From CAIZQW01 sp037133395 (lineage in GTDB: Bacteria; Verrucomicrobiota; Kiritimatiellia; RFP12; UBA1067), in contig JBAXOG010000021.1 of assembly GCA_037133395.1 (NCBI GenBank), positions 1 through 41,500 of the forward strand: a stretch of DNA of 41,500 nucleotides. Reading direction: 5' to 3'. Every line of letters begins with the position of its first letter. The first letter of the stretch is position 1. This document shows, piece after piece, positions 1-8,362 of the stretch. Under the pieces are notes generated by a model. The model was given only the letters and a program-made list of their open reading frames with translations, ran no database searches and was not told the DNA's origin. A program made the position numbers and the translations under genes.

Positions 1-66
1 GTCCTTGTAATCTGTGCTCTTGCCACGTATCTATCGAGGGCAAAACGTTCGAAGAAATGCTCATAA
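1..66 (+). CDS. C-terminal end of a membrane protein, probably CbiM cobalt-transport component (partial)
   Basis: The window opens inside a reading frame that ends at a TAA (64-66). The 21 visible residues are a hydrophobic stretch (VLVICALATYL) followed by a basic tail (SRAKRSKK), as expected for the last membrane helix of an inner-membrane protein with a cytoplasmic C terminus. The next genes encode a CbiN-like protein, CbiQ and CbiO, so by gene order in cobalt ECF transporters this is most likely CbiM, the substrate-binding membrane subunit. The identity rests on context; the fragment is too short to show any family motif. Confidence 0.5.
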   Translation, partial: VLVICALATYLSRAKRSKKCS

Positions 67-93
67 AATACCATCGACAGGCAGGAATGAGAC

Positions 94-420
94 ATGTTAC
101 ACTTTCGCCTTTATCGACATGGCGAAATTGAAGTTATGAAGGCTGTTTCAACACATATCCAGATTTTTTATTTTTTATTTATCATGGTTTTGCCAGCGAT
201 TGCTGAAAATGCTCCGTCCAAATGGCCAGGCGTGGATGAGGTGGTCATAGAAGATCTCGCAAAGAAAGCCGGACGACCTGCGCATGAACCCTTCATCAAT
301 GTCGCTCAAGGCGATCTCTTGTTATTCTTTTTTCTTGTCGCCGGGGCAGTCGGAGGATTTATTGCAGGTTATGCCTATCGAAAATTGGTTTCTACCTCCG
401 CGGATGGGAAAAAATCATGA
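94..420 (+). CDS. Small two-helix membrane protein, CbiN-like accessory subunit of the cobalt transporter
   Basis: The 108-residue product has an N-terminal hydrophobic segment (about residues 24-38), a polar loop of about 35 residues, and a second helix (about 71-92) ending in a short basic tail. This is the topology and size of CbiN, which assists CbiM in cobalt loading, but I see no diagnostic sequence signature; a PDGLE-type partner is the alternative. The ATG at 94 has AGGA seven bases upstream. An internal ATG at 136 would give a shorter signal-like start but has no comparable ribosome-binding site. The stop codon overlaps the cbiQ start (ATGA), so the two are probably translationally coupled. 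Confidence 0.65.
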   Translation: MLHFRLYRHGEIEVMKAVSTHIQIFYFLFIMVLPAIAENAPSKWPGVDEVVIEDLAKKAGRPAHEPFINVAQGDLLLFFFLVAGAVGGFIAGYAYRKLVSTSADGKKS

Positions 421-1208
421 AGCAGACCTTCAATCTGTTTTCCGACTATTTCTCACGACGTGACAACTGGGTACATCGATTGGATGTGCGCGTGAAGATG
501 GGCATTGCCGCTACGCTGTTTGGCGTTGTACTTGCTTCTTCACGATGTGAATTGCCGATGGCGCTTTTTGGAGGTACATGGATAGGGCTATGCCTGTTGC
601 GTATTCCGCTCCGGATTTTGGTTGCCCGTTTTTTTCCACCCATGGTGATCGCGGGGGTGCTTCTGTTGGCTCATGCCTTGACAACGGGGCAAGCTCCTGC
701 CTATAAGGTTGTTCTGGGCACGTGGACATTGATTGTGAAACAGGAAGGAATCGCAGTGGGGATGTTACAGGCTAGTCGCATCCTTGGCGCAGTTGGTGTG
801 CTACTACTCTTGAGTTCTGTCGCGCCGGCGCATGAACTCTTTTTGGGATTGAGATGGTGTAGGTTCCCGAAAATTTGGGTTGAAATTGCTTTATTGTTGT
901 ACCGTTACTTGTTTGTTTGTCTTGATGAGGCATCTGAGTTGGTGGATGCTCAACGCATTCGGCTGGGATATGGACGGCTACGTACCGCAGTCTCCTCCGC
1001 TGGTAGCCTGATTGGTACGGTCATGATCAGATCTATTGAGCAAAGTGCACGTACGCATGAAGCCATGGTGGCTCGTGGCTACACGGGTGACTACCCATTT
1101 GGACAAATGAGTCCCATGATGAAGAGAGACTATCTCGTGCTCGTTGTATCCGTGTGTGTGATCATCCTGATTTATGTGTACGTGGAAAAGGTTCTTGTCG
1201 TATGGTAA
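417..1208 (+). CDS. cbiQ: CbiQ, transmembrane (T) component of an energy-coupling-factor cobalt transporter
   Basis: The 263-residue protein has several hydrophobic helices and the cytoplasmic coupling-helix signature of ECF T-components near residues 215-226 (EAMVARGYTGDY, containing the conserved Ala-Arg-Gly). A preceding amphipathic segment (about 171-184) is the likely first coupling helix. In the family, CbiQ links the ATPase CbiO to the substrate-binding CbiM/N pair. The start overlaps the stop of the preceding small gene by four bases, and the end overlaps the cbiO start, so the unit is probably one operon. The co-located corrin-ring genes favour cobalt over nickel as substrate (inference). 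Confidence 0.92.
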   Translation: MKQTFNLFSDYFSRRDNWVHRLDVRVKMGIAATLFGVVLASSRCELPMALFGGTWIGLCLLRIPLRILVARFFPPMVIAGVLLLAHALTTGQAPAYKVVLGTWTLIVKQEGIAVGMLQASRILGAVGVLLLLSSVAPAHELFLGLRWCRFPKIWVEIALLLYRYLFVCLDEASELVDAQRIRLGYGRLRTAVSSAGSLIGTVMIRSIEQSARTHEAMVARGYTGDYPFGQMSPMMKRDYLVLVVSVCVIILIYVYVEKVLVVW

Positions 1209-2074
1209 CAGAAAAAAAGATAGCCTTGTTGAATTGTCAAGGTGTGACATATTGTTACGAAGATGGATTTCATGCCTTATCAGGAATTGATTTTTATGCA
1301 GAAAAGGGCGAGTTTGTTGCGTTGCTGGCATCAAATGGTTCGGGGAAGACAACGCTCCTAAAGGTTCTGGCAGGTCTGTTGCCTGTACAAAAAGGGTGCG
1401 TCTCTATTGACGGCCAAGATATTCGGAAGATGCGAAGTCTGGAGTTGTATAGCCGCATTGGGATCTTGATGCAAAACCCCAAGGATCAGCTTTTTGGTGC
1501 GACAGTGTTCGAGGATGTCGCCTTTGGTCCGCGGAATCAGGGGTTGTCTGACGCGAATGTCTGTCTGTGCGTACAGGAGGCATTGGAGTTGGTTGGCGTG
1601 TCGGATTTTGTGAATCGCGCTATTCATCACTTGAGCTTTGGTGAACAGAAGCGTGTGGCACTTGCTGGGCTTCTGGCCATGAAACCGACCATCCTTTTGT
1701 TGGACGAAGTGACGGCGGGGCTCGATCCTGTGGGCGAGACGCACATTGTTCAAATCTTAAAACGTCTCAGCCATGAACAGAAGATGACGGTCGTTTTCGC
1801 AACGCATTCAGTAGATTTGTTGCCCTTGATTGCGGATCGTATTTATGTGCTCAATCGCGGACGGGTTATTACATGCGAGACACCGGAAAAACTATTTGAT
1901 GACCAGGAGAAACTGAAGCAAGTCGGACTACGGTTGCCCTATATTTCCAGTCTGTTTCATGCGCTACGCGCGCATGATGGCTTGCCGATTCGTGAACTTC
2001 CCCTTACAGTCCAAGCTGCCCGCGAAGAAGTGTTGGCATGGTTGCCCGATGATGTTTGGCAGAAAAATAAATAA
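1202..2074 (+). CDS. cbiO: CbiO, ATP-binding component of the cobalt ECF transporter
   Basis: An ABC ATPase of 290 residues. Seen motifs: Walker A (ASNGSGKT, residues 43-50), Q-loop region starting QNPKDQLFG at 91, signature LSFGEQKRVALAG from 144, and Walker B ILLLDE at 164-169 followed by TAGLDP. The SFGEQKR form of the signature is typical of CbiO-type ECF ATPases. One small deviation is DEV instead of the common DEP after Walker B. The frame is open further upstream, but the ATG at 1202 is the sensible start: it overlaps the last codons of cbiQ (ATGGTAA), and the residues before it do not resemble an ABC protein. It provides the energy for cobalt uptake with CbiQ and CbiM/N. Confidence 0.92.
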   Translation: MVTEKKIALLNCQGVTYCYEDGFHALSGIDFYAEKGEFVALLASNGSGKTTLLKVLAGLLPVQKGCVSIDGQDIRKMRSLELYSRIGILMQNPKDQLFGATVFEDVAFGPRNQGLSDANVCLCVQEALELVGVSDFVNRAIHHLSFGEQKRVALAGLLAMKPTILLLDEVTAGLDPVGETHIVQILKRLSHEQKMTVVFATHSVDLLPLIADRIYVLNRGRVITCETPEKLFDDQEKLKQVGLRLPYISSLFHALRAHDGLPIRELPLTVQAAREEVLAWLPDDVWQKNK

Positions 2075-2126
2075 AGGAATTGCTTTGTTTTTCTAGGCAT
2101 TCCCTGACATTCATGGGTCCAGTGTG

Positions 2127-3491
2127 TCACTGAACAACACTACGCATTTTGAGTTGGATATCGGGCATTTTTGCATATCTGTCCCATTGTGGCATGGATG
2201 CCCAGGTTGTAACAATGAAGCCATCCGCCCAGAGTTGAATGATCACGCCCTTGAGCTTGGATCCGGATGAGCTATCGGAAAATTCTGAGACAGGTTTGGA
2301 TTCCACGGTGGTTGAAAACCCTTTTCCTTGTTGCAAACTAATATTTTCAGTAACGACATCGGCAATAGCGTCCCCTTCTAAGTCAGCGGCAATGAAATAA
2401 GCCTTGAGAGTCATTTGTTTTTGTCGGATCTTGATGAGACGTAAGTCAACGGTATAGGATAAAACACGTGTCTTGCCGTAAGCGCTTGACGATCCTTTCT
2501 GGGTCTTGGGTCTGCAAGACATGAAAACGCTTGCCTTATCCGTTGCCCCTTCGACTTTTGAAGGATTGGGGCTTGAAGTGACTACAGGCTCTGTCGCGTC
2601 AGAATGGATGTCGATGCTTTTGCCTTGAATCTGCCCACTACGTATGAGAGTACTATAAAGTGGATGTCTTGTCATTCGGATAGGAAAGACATCGATACTA
2701 CTGACCGTACAATCTTTTGGAAGTTCATAAATGGAACAAAACTGTTTTCTGAGCCCTGGTGGAAGCAGGTCTTTTTCTGCCGAAAGCAGCCCGCTAGGAA
2801 TGTATTCACTTGCATTATTCTCGCGGGCAGATAAGGGATAAAACTTTCTGGTTTTTGTATCCGTGATAATAGGAATGGGAACGGTTAGCGGTCCTTGCAT
2901 GTTGTTTTCAACAGAGTATGTGAGAAAATAAAACATTCCCTCCGTCTTTAAAGGCGAATATTCATCTGTTTTCGCCTTGAGCATGCCGCTGGCGGAATCT
3001 AACGAATCAATGGTCCATGTCGAGTCGGGCATCATCTCGTGTTTTTGCCGATTGGGCATACTCACCCTTAAAAAAACGTGATCGTTTATTTTGGGACGAG
3101 TGGATGCTCCGAGTTCTTTAACTGATGGCACTACCAGGTTGAGATCTATAAGCAAGGTGACCTCCACAACTTTCCCTGTATGAGTTGAGTTTTCAAAAAG
3201 GTCATCTCCCCCTGGAGCAGAAGGCGTTGTCGCCTTGTTTGCTTCTCTGGGTTCGGTCACTGCGCCGAAAGATATAGCATTGACATAATCGACATCCGCT
3301 TCTGAGAGGGCCTCTAATTTAGCCTTGAAGATATCCCCGTTAGGCTTCTTGATCATGACCACCCCGGATTCCACCCCAGACAAAGCCCCCTGAAGGGTTA
3401 ACCCCTGTTTGGAGGTCCACGTTCTTGAGGGTTCTTCGGCCAAGAGGAAAGTGGTTAAAATAAGGCTTATCACTATAAATTGTAATTTCAT
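2127..3491 (-). CDS. Secreted SHD1-domain protein of unknown function
   Basis: The 454-residue protein starts with a signal peptide (MKLQFIVISLILTTFLLA) and then an SHD1-type module (about residues 22-75; RTWTSKQG at its start, FKAKLEALSEADVDYV at its end). SHD1 modules of this form are common in exported proteins of Planctomycetes and Verrucomicrobia and are small beta folds of unclear function. The remaining 380 residues show no catalytic motif I recognise; they are rich in beta-forming sequence and Ser/Thr/Lys. The gene lies head-to-head with cbiD and tail-to-tail with cbiO, so it separates the cobalt importer from the cobalamin operon and is transcribed on its own. Confidence 0.8.
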   Translation of the reverse strand: MKLQFIVISLILTTFLLAEEPSRTWTSKQGLTLQGALSGVESGVVMIKKPNGDIFKAKLEALSEADVDYVNAISFGAVTEPREANKATTPSAPGGDDLFENSTHTGKVVEVTLLIDLNLVVPSVKELGASTRPKINDHVFLRVSMPNRQKHEMMPDSTWTIDSLDSASGMLKAKTDEYSPLKTEGMFYFLTYSVENNMQGPLTVPIPIITDTKTRKFYPLSARENNASEYIPSGLLSAEKDLLPPGLRKQFCSIYELPKDCTVSSIDVFPIRMTRHPLYSTLIRSGQIQGKSIDIHSDATEPVVTSSPNPSKVEGATDKASVFMSCRPKTQKGSSSAYGKTRVLSYTVDLRLIKIRQKQMTLKAYFIAADLEGDAIADVVTENISLQQGKGFSTTVESKPVSEFSDSSSGSKLKGVIIQLWADGFIVTTWASMPQWDRYAKMPDIQLKMRSVVQ

Positions 3492-3618
3492 TAAGGTGTA
3501 TTAAAACATAAGATACATTGTATTCATAAGTTTTATAATAGCATTTCATCACGATAATTGTCACGGGGTATTTTTTCTTGTTTTTTTTGAGGGGACATCT
3601 TGCTAATATACTTCATTT

Positions 3619-4734
3619 ATGGAACAACAGGTGGGTTATTTAAGTGGCGTAGAGGGCTTGCCAGTCAATGCGTGTCAGTTGCGCGAGGGGTTTACTACAG
3701 GTGCCTGTGCGGCTGCGGCTGTTAAAGCTTCGCTGATGACATGGGTGGATGCCGATGTTCGAGCAGATAGTGTCGACATCCCGTTTCCCAGTGGCGAGCG
3801 TTTTTCTTTTCCCATCGAATGGATTAATCGGTGCGATAGGTATGCGGAAGCGGCTGTCCGAAAAGATGCAGGCGATGACCCGGATATCACGCAGGGCGTC
3901 TTGATTGTTGCTCGCGTGGCATGGTGTGCAGGACATGACATCGTGTTCGAAGCAGGTGCCGGCGTCGGTCGTGTAACAAAGCCGGGTCTGTCAATCCCGC
4001 CTGGCGAGCCAGCCATAAATCCAGGTCCGCGAAACATGATGCGTGCGGCGATCAGGGAAGTCTCAGACAGGGGTGTATGCGTGACGGTATCGATCCCAGG
4101 GGGAGAGGAGTTGGCAAACAAGACCTTTAATCCTCGGCTGGGTATTGTCGGTGGGCTTTCCGTGCTCGGAACAACCGGACGTGTCCGCCCCTTTAGTTGT
4201 CAGGCGATTCGCTGTTCTGTGGCCTGCGAACTGGATGTGGCAAAGGCTGCTGGAATTACACATCCTGTGCTGGTGCCCGGGCATATCGGTGAACGTTCCG
4301 CTAGACGCCATTTAAAGCTGAGCGAAGACCAGTTGATTGAGGTTGGAAATGAATGGGGTTTTGTGCTCGAAGGGCTGCTCAAATACAATTTTGAACATGT
4401 GCTTCTATGGGGACATCCGGGTAAATTGGCAAAGTTGGCTGGCGAGGAATGGGATACGCATTCGTCTCGATCTCGATCTGCAATAGAGATTATACGTGAA
4501 TACCTTCAATGTGGCGCAGACATTCGTGTCTGTGCAAATGAGGCAGTGACGGCTGAAGGTTTTTTTGAACAATTAGAGGAGTTTACTCAGAAGAGCATAG
4601 CGAATAGGTTGAGTCAAGTAATCGCTGAGGCGGCACAGTCCACGTATGTTGGTTGTGGTCGATTGAGTGTGGCATTGGTTAATCTTGCTGGCGACTTGTT
4701 GGGATCTTATGGAGGACTTGAAAAATGGAGGTAA
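3619..4734 (+). CDS. cbiD: CbiD, cobalt-precorrin-5B C1-methyltransferase
   Basis: The 371-residue length is normal for the family. The N-terminal signature LREGFTTGACAAAA (from residue 21) is the hallmark of CbiD, and the glycine-rich segment with GAGVGRVTKPGL and the later GTTGRVRPFS also fit. In the anaerobic B12 pathway CbiD methylates C1 of cobalt-precorrin-5B using S-adenosylmethionine. It is the first gene of a seven-gene run ending at 9096. There is no clear Shine-Dalgarno before the ATG at 3619, and a TAATAT -10-like element at 3604-3609 would put transcription start only a few bases upstream, so a leaderless message is possible. The next gene starts ten bases before this one ends. 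Confidence 0.95.
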   Translation: MEQQVGYLSGVEGLPVNACQLREGFTTGACAAAAVKASLMTWVDADVRADSVDIPFPSGERFSFPIEWINRCDRYAEAAVRKDAGDDPDITQGVLIVARVAWCAGHDIVFEAGAGVGRVTKPGLSIPPGEPAINPGPRNMMRAAIREVSDRGVCVTVSIPGGEELANKTFNPRLGIVGGLSVLGTTGRVRPFSCQAIRCSVACELDVAKAAGITHPVLVPGHIGERSARRHLKLSEDQLIEVGNEWGFVLEGLLKYNFEHVLLWGHPGKLAKLAGEEWDTHSSRSRSAIEIIREYLQCGADIRVCANEAVTAEGFFEQLEEFTQKSIANRLSQVIAEAAQSTYVGCGRLSVALVNLAGDLLGSYGGLEKWR

Positions 4735-5363
4735 AGGCTATTAAACAACTCACGATCATTGGATGTGGGCCAGGTGCGGTTGAATACATGACCGAGGCGG
4801 GACGAAAAGGGATTACGCAGGCGGATGTAGCAGCTGGATCAGTGCACTTACTGAAACTGTATGCCACAGAAGGGAAAACGCGCCTGCCGATTGCATCAGA
4901 CATTGAAGGCGCATTAGAGGCTATTGATATCTACTTGAAGGAGGGTAAGCGTGTTGCCGTGTTAGTCAGTGGCGATCCCGGACTCTGCAGTTTGGCGACG
5001 CCTGTTATTCAGCGCTTTGGCAGGGACGCGTGTGACGTGATCCCAGGGATCAGTTCAATCCAGCTTCTGTTTGCACGTTTGGGACTTGATTGGATGGATG
5101 CACGCATTTTTTCTGCCCATAAGAACTTGCCAGAAGTGGATGCAAAAGAGTTGAAAAGCATTAAAACGCTTGTCATACTTTGTGGTCATCATGTGTCGCA
5201 ACAATGGGTTATCGAGTTGTATTTGTCGCTAGGGCAGGGTCATAAGCTTATTGTTTGTCAGGATCTCTCCCTGCCGACAGAACGGATTGACGAGGTTAAC
5301 GGCGAAATGTTCAGCAAAATGGAGCTTTCTTCGCGAACGATTGTGGTGATAAAATCATCTTAA
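4725..5363 (+). CDS. cbiE: CbiE, cobalt-precorrin-7 C5-methyltransferase
   Basis: A 212-residue tetrapyrrole methylase. It shows the N-terminal loop IIGCGPGAVEYMTEAG and the SAM-binding loop VSGDPGLCSL, then VIPGISSIQ, which together match the CbiE branch. The length covers CbiE only; there is no C-terminal CbiT domain as in CobL fusions, and no separate cbiT is found in the window. CbiE methylates C5 of cobalt-precorrin-7. The ATG at 4725 overlaps the end of cbiD by ten bases and is preceded by GGAGGA at about 4709, so the start is well supported and likely coupled to cbiD. Confidence 0.9.
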   Translation: MEVKAIKQLTIIGCGPGAVEYMTEAGRKGITQADVAAGSVHLLKLYATEGKTRLPIASDIEGALEAIDIYLKEGKRVAVLVSGDPGLCSLATPVIQRFGRDACDVIPGISSIQLLFARLGLDWMDARIFSAHKNLPEVDAKELKSIKTLVILCGHHVSQQWVIELYLSLGQGHKLIVCQDLSLPTERIDEVNGEMFSKMELSSRTIVVIKSS

Positions 5364-5378
5364 AACGAAAGAACTGAG

Positions 5379-6101
5379 ATGGGTAAAAAAGGAACACTGT
5401 TTGGGATCGGGATCGGGCCAGGGGATTCAGACTTGGTCACCGTCAAGGGAGCTAAGCTCTTGGCGATGTGCAAGCATGTTGTCGTGCCGAAGGCATCCGA
5501 GTCTTCAGACAGCGTCGCCTTACGGATTATCCAGCCACACTTGAATCTTGCTGCCCAGGTCCATGAGCGTGTTTTCCCCATGACCGTTAAACAAGATGAG
5601 TTGATGGCAAAATGGGATGAATCGGCTTGCTATGTTCATGCCCTACTTTCTAAGGGCGAGGATGTTTGCTTCCCGACATTGGGAGACACGTTTCTCTATT
5701 CGACCTATATCTATCTTGTGCAGGCGTTGCAGGCGATTGATTCACATGCGCGCATTGTGACCGTCCCAGGTGTTACGGCGTTTAGCGCGGTTGCGGCGAT
5801 GACACGCTTTCCTGTCGGGGTCGGAAAGCATCCAGTCACTATTGTGCCGTCTGCAGATGATCTGTCGACCTTAGATGCCGCATTGCAGACGAATGGAACG
5901 GTTGTCATCATGAAGGTCGGCAAACGGTTAGACGCGATCCTTGATAGGCTTGAAGAGCGAAAGTTGCTGGAGAAAAGCGTTTTCGCCGCGCATGTCGGCA
6001 TGGCGGATGAACGCATTGAAACGGATCTACGAAAATTGCGCGGATGCGGTGAAACGACGGGGTATCTTTCTATTATTCTGGTGGATGCAAGTAGAGACTA
6101 A
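5379..6101 (+). CDS. cbiL: CbiL, cobalt-precorrin-2 C20-methyltransferase
   Basis: The 240-residue tetrapyrrole methylase starts with GTLFGIGIGPGDSDLVTVKG. The following VVVPKASESSDSVALRI is characteristic of the CobI/CbiL branch, which methylates C20 of (cobalt-)precorrin-2, the first committed step after the sirohydrochlorin branch. FPTLGDTFLYST is the family's GDxxxYS-type loop and VPGVTAFSA follows. CbiL is chosen over CobI because the neighbours belong to the cobalt-early anaerobic pathway. It lies 15 bases after cbiE and five bases before cbiF. Confidence 0.93.
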   Translation: MGKKGTLFGIGIGPGDSDLVTVKGAKLLAMCKHVVVPKASESSDSVALRIIQPHLNLAAQVHERVFPMTVKQDELMAKWDESACYVHALLSKGEDVCFPTLGDTFLYSTYIYLVQALQAIDSHARIVTVPGVTAFSAVAAMTRFPVGVGKHPVTIVPSADDLSTLDAALQTNGTVVIMKVGKRLDAILDRLEERKLLEKSVFAAHVGMADERIETDLRKLRGCGETTGYLSIILVDASRD

Positions 6102-6106
6102 GTGAA

Positions 6107-6859
6107 ATGAAAGTTTATTTTGTGGGCGCTGGCCCGGGAAATCCAGAGTTGCTGACTGTGAAGGCGATGCGGTTGCTGCAGGGCTGTAAGATCTGTATCT
6201 ATGCAGGTTCATTGGTGAGTCCAGATGTCATTGCGTGTATTTCGCCGACAGCGGAGAAGTATGATTCCGCAACGTTGTCGCATCCGGAAGTGATGGCTTT
6301 ATTCAAAGATGCTCAGCAACGAGGATATGATGTAATCCGCCTGCATACGGGCGATCCATCCATCTATGGAGCAATAGGCGAGCAGATCATTGATTTGGAG
6401 AAGCTCGGCATTGCGTATGAAGTTATTCCAGGGGTCAGCGCGTTCCAGGCTTCCGCAGCAGCACTGGGATGGGAACTCACGGTTCCGGAGGTCGCGCAAA
6501 GCATTGTGCTAACGCGTACCCCTGGACGCACACCCATGCCTGAAGCGGAAGGGCTTGAAAATTTTGCAAAGACTGGTGCGACGCTTTGTGTCTTCCTCTC
6601 CGCTCATGCCATAGCAGCACATGCGCCTCTGCTGGCTAAGTATTACGGGGATGATTGTCCTACTGCGGTTGTCTTCCATGCCTCCTGGCCAGACCAAAAG
6701 ATCGTCCAAGGCACGTTGGCCGACATTGGCGAGAAGATCCGTACCGAAGGCATTGAAAAGACCGCGCTCTTCATCGTCCGACGCGCCTCGACAGGTGCCC
6801 AGTCCCGCCTCTATGCGCCTGAGTTTGCTCATGGGTACAGAGAAGCCAAGAATGATTGA
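6107..6859 (+). CDS. cbiF: CbiF, cobalt-precorrin-4 C11-methyltransferase
   Basis: The 250-residue protein begins MKVYFVGAGPGNPELLTVKA and has IYAGSLVSP, HTGDPSIYGA and VIPGVSAFQA. These segments identify the CobM/CbiF branch of tetrapyrrole methylases. CbiF methylates C11 of cobalt-precorrin-4. The conserved region LTRTPGRTPMPE (from about residue 136) is also typical. The gene starts five bases after cbiL stops. Its last codons overlap the cbiG start by eight bases, consistent with one polycistronic message. Confidence 0.95.
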   Translation: MKVYFVGAGPGNPELLTVKAMRLLQGCKICIYAGSLVSPDVIACISPTAEKYDSATLSHPEVMALFKDAQQRGYDVIRLHTGDPSIYGAIGEQIIDLEKLGIAYEVIPGVSAFQASAAALGWELTVPEVAQSIVLTRTPGRTPMPEAEGLENFAKTGATLCVFLSAHAIAAHAPLLAKYYGDDCPTAVVFHASWPDQKIVQGTLADIGEKIRTEGIEKTALFIVRRASTGAQSRLYAPEFAHGYREAKND

Positions 6860-7649
6860 TATCATTACACTTTCTGAGTTAGGATGTCGCGTGGCGAAGC
6901 GCTTGCAGGGCGCGTTGCCGAATAGTGTCATTCATGTTCAGGATAAGGCAGTAGAAACATGCGCGAATGCGCGAATGTTCGAATGCGCGCATATGAAGGC
7001 TTTTTTGCGGACGTCTGATTTGATCGCGGAATGTTTTAATACTACGGAAGGTATTGTTTTCATTGGTCCGTGCGGCATAATGGTTCGTGCGCTTGCGCCG
7101 CTAATCAAAAGCAAACTCTCGGATCCGCCGATTGTGGTGGTGGATGTTATGGGGCGCTATGCCGTGAGCCTCTTGAGCGGACATGAAGGCGGGGCGAATG
7201 ACTTGACCTTGCGGGTGGCGAATATCATCGGTGCCGAGCCTGTGATCACCACAACCAGCGATGCTGAAAAAAATCTGATTGTCGGTGTGGGATGTCGCAA
7301 GGATGCGCCTGTTGAGGCGATTGTGGAGGCGATCCGTTTCGCCTTGGAGACTGCGCATGTGAGCATCGATGATGTGCGCTTGCTGGCCAGTGCAGATATC
7401 AAGGCTGAGGAGCCAGGCCTTTTGGAGGCATCCAAACAGTTGGGCATTCCTTTACGATTGATCGCATCCGATGAAATCCGAGCCTGTACGCGTGAATTTG
7501 CGCCCACGCCTCTGGCTCAGGAAAAGGTGAATTTGCCCGCAGTTGCAGAGCCAGTTGCGCTCTTGGCGGGAAGGAGGACACAATTAATTCAGAATCGAAT
7601 CAACCGGAACGGTGTGACCGTGGCAATTGCCCGGGAAAGCTCTTTGTAG
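6852..7649 (+). CDS. cbiG: CbiG, cobalt-precorrin-5A hydrolase (short form without middle domain)
   Basis: From the ATG at 6852 the protein has 265 residues. A longer open frame upstream encodes basic sequence unrelated to CbiG inside cbiF, so this ATG, overlapping the cbiF stop, is the likely start. The N-terminal CbiG domain is clear (GPCGIMVRALAPLI, MGRYAVSLLSGHEGGAND, ITTTSD). It runs directly into the C-terminal domain (VGVGCRKDAPVE, ASADIKAEEPGLLE, then VAEPVALL and VTVAIAR). The roughly 90-residue middle domain of 330-350 residue CbiG proteins is absent. In the pathway CbiG opens the C20 lactone and releases the C2 fragment as acetaldehyde. The 3' end overlaps the proposed start of cbiH. 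Confidence 0.9.
   Translation: MIDIITLSELGCRVAKRLQGALPNSVIHVQDKAVETCANARMFECAHMKAFLRTSDLIAECFNTTEGIVFIGPCGIMVRALAPLIKSKLSDPPIVVVDVMGRYAVSLLSGHEGGANDLTLRVANIIGAEPVITTTSDAEKNLIVGVGCRKDAPVEAIVEAIRFALETAHVSIDDVRLLASADIKAEEPGLLEASKQLGIPLRLIASDEIRACTREFAPTPLAQEKVNLPAVAEPVALLAGRRTQLIQNRINRNGVTVAIARESSL
7571..7585 (+). promoter_or_regulatory. Ribosome-binding site plus ATT start codon of cbiH
   Basis: AAGGAGG at 7571-7577 lies inside the cbiG reading frame and is followed after five bases by ATT (7583-7585) in the cbiH frame. The spacing is optimal. No ATG, GTG or TTG occurs in the cbiH frame between the preceding stop and 7742, so this site is the only well-placed initiation signal I can find for full-length CbiH. 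Confidence 0.55.
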
Positions 7650-8362
7650 TCGGTATTGGCCCCGGTAACGTCCTTGACCGTACCCCGCGTGCGGAACAGG
7701 CGATACGTGCGAGCCGTGTCATTGCCGGGTATTCTCCCTATTTGGCCTCCATCGCCGACTTGACCGAAGGGAAAGTTTGCGTTTCGACTGGCATGACCCG
7801 TGAAGAGGAGCGTGTCAAAGCCGCTATTGAGCATGCGCAGAAGGGTGAAATTGTTGCCATCATTTCCTCCGGGGATGCTGGTGTCTATGGTATGGCGGGC
7901 CTTGCGATTGAGATGGCGCATCATCTTGCACCTGGACTCTCAATCGAGATCATCCCTGGTATTTCAGCCGCGAATTCCGCAGCCGCAGGGCTGGGTGCGC
8001 CGCTCATGCTGGACTATGCCGTGATCAGCCTCAGCGACTTACTGGTCTCCTGGGAACAGATTCGCGGACGCTTAGAAGCTGTCGCTGCAGCAGATATGGT
8101 CGTCGCGCTTTACAATCCGCGTTCAACCAAGCGCGTGACCCAATTGGAAGAGGCCGTCGCCATCTTCCTGATGCATCGTCCAGCCTCAACGCCTGTCGGC
8201 ATTGGAACAGCCATATCGTCGCCAGACCAGCACCTTGTTATGACGGATCTTGGTTCCCTTCTTGTTCAGAACGTGAACATGCGAAGTATTGTTATCATCG
8301 GTAATACCCAGTCAAAAGTCATTGACGGTCATTTCGTCACCCCCCGTGGATATCAGCTATGA
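7583..8362 (+). CDS. cbiH: CbiH, cobalt-precorrin-3 C17-methyltransferase, probably started at ATT
   Basis: The family is clear: LFVVGIGPGNVLDRTPRAEQ, VIAGYSPYL, STGMTREEERVKAAI, ISSGDAGVYGMAGL and IPGISAANSAA are CobJ/CbiH motifs. The first in-frame ATG/GTG/TTG is a TTG at 7742, which would cut off the GIGPG substrate/SAM loop encoded from about 7640, so translation must begin earlier. The best candidate is ATT at 7583, five bases after a near-perfect Shine-Dalgarno AAGGAGG (7571-7577) inside cbiG; the frame is open from there. This gives 259 residues, about 16 more than usual at the N terminus. Function is secure; the start is inferred. The alternative is a sequencing indel or a shifted cbiG-cbiH fusion. 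Confidence 0.85.
   Translation: MNSESNQPERCDRGNCPGKLFVVGIGPGNVLDRTPRAEQAIRASRVIAGYSPYLASIADLTEGKVCVSTGMTREEERVKAAIEHAQKGEIVAIISSGDAGVYGMAGLAIEMAHHLAPGLSIEIIPGISAANSAAAGLGAPLMLDYAVISLSDLLVSWEQIRGRLEAVAAADMVVALYNPRSTKRVTQLEEAVAIFLMHRPASTPVGIGTAISSPDQHLVMTDLGSLLVQNVNMRSIVIIGNTQSKVIDGHFVTPRGYQL

Noticed and set aside
2085..2130. Terminator between cbiO and the SHD1 gene
   Set aside because: Only a weak CAGTG/CACTG hairpin with no following T run, partly inside the stop region of the opposite gene.
7572..7577. Tandem AGG AGG codons in cbiG as a programmed +1 frameshift joining cbiG to cbiH
   Set aside because: A +1 shift leads to the wrong frame; cbiH is in the -1 frame, and no X-XXY-YYZ slippery heptamer is seen. 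The same bases serve better as a Shine-Dalgarno.
7742..8362. TTG at 7742 as the true start of cbiH
   Set aside because: It would remove the conserved GIGPG loop and the following AGYSPYL segment encoded upstream in the same open frame, which every CbiH needs.
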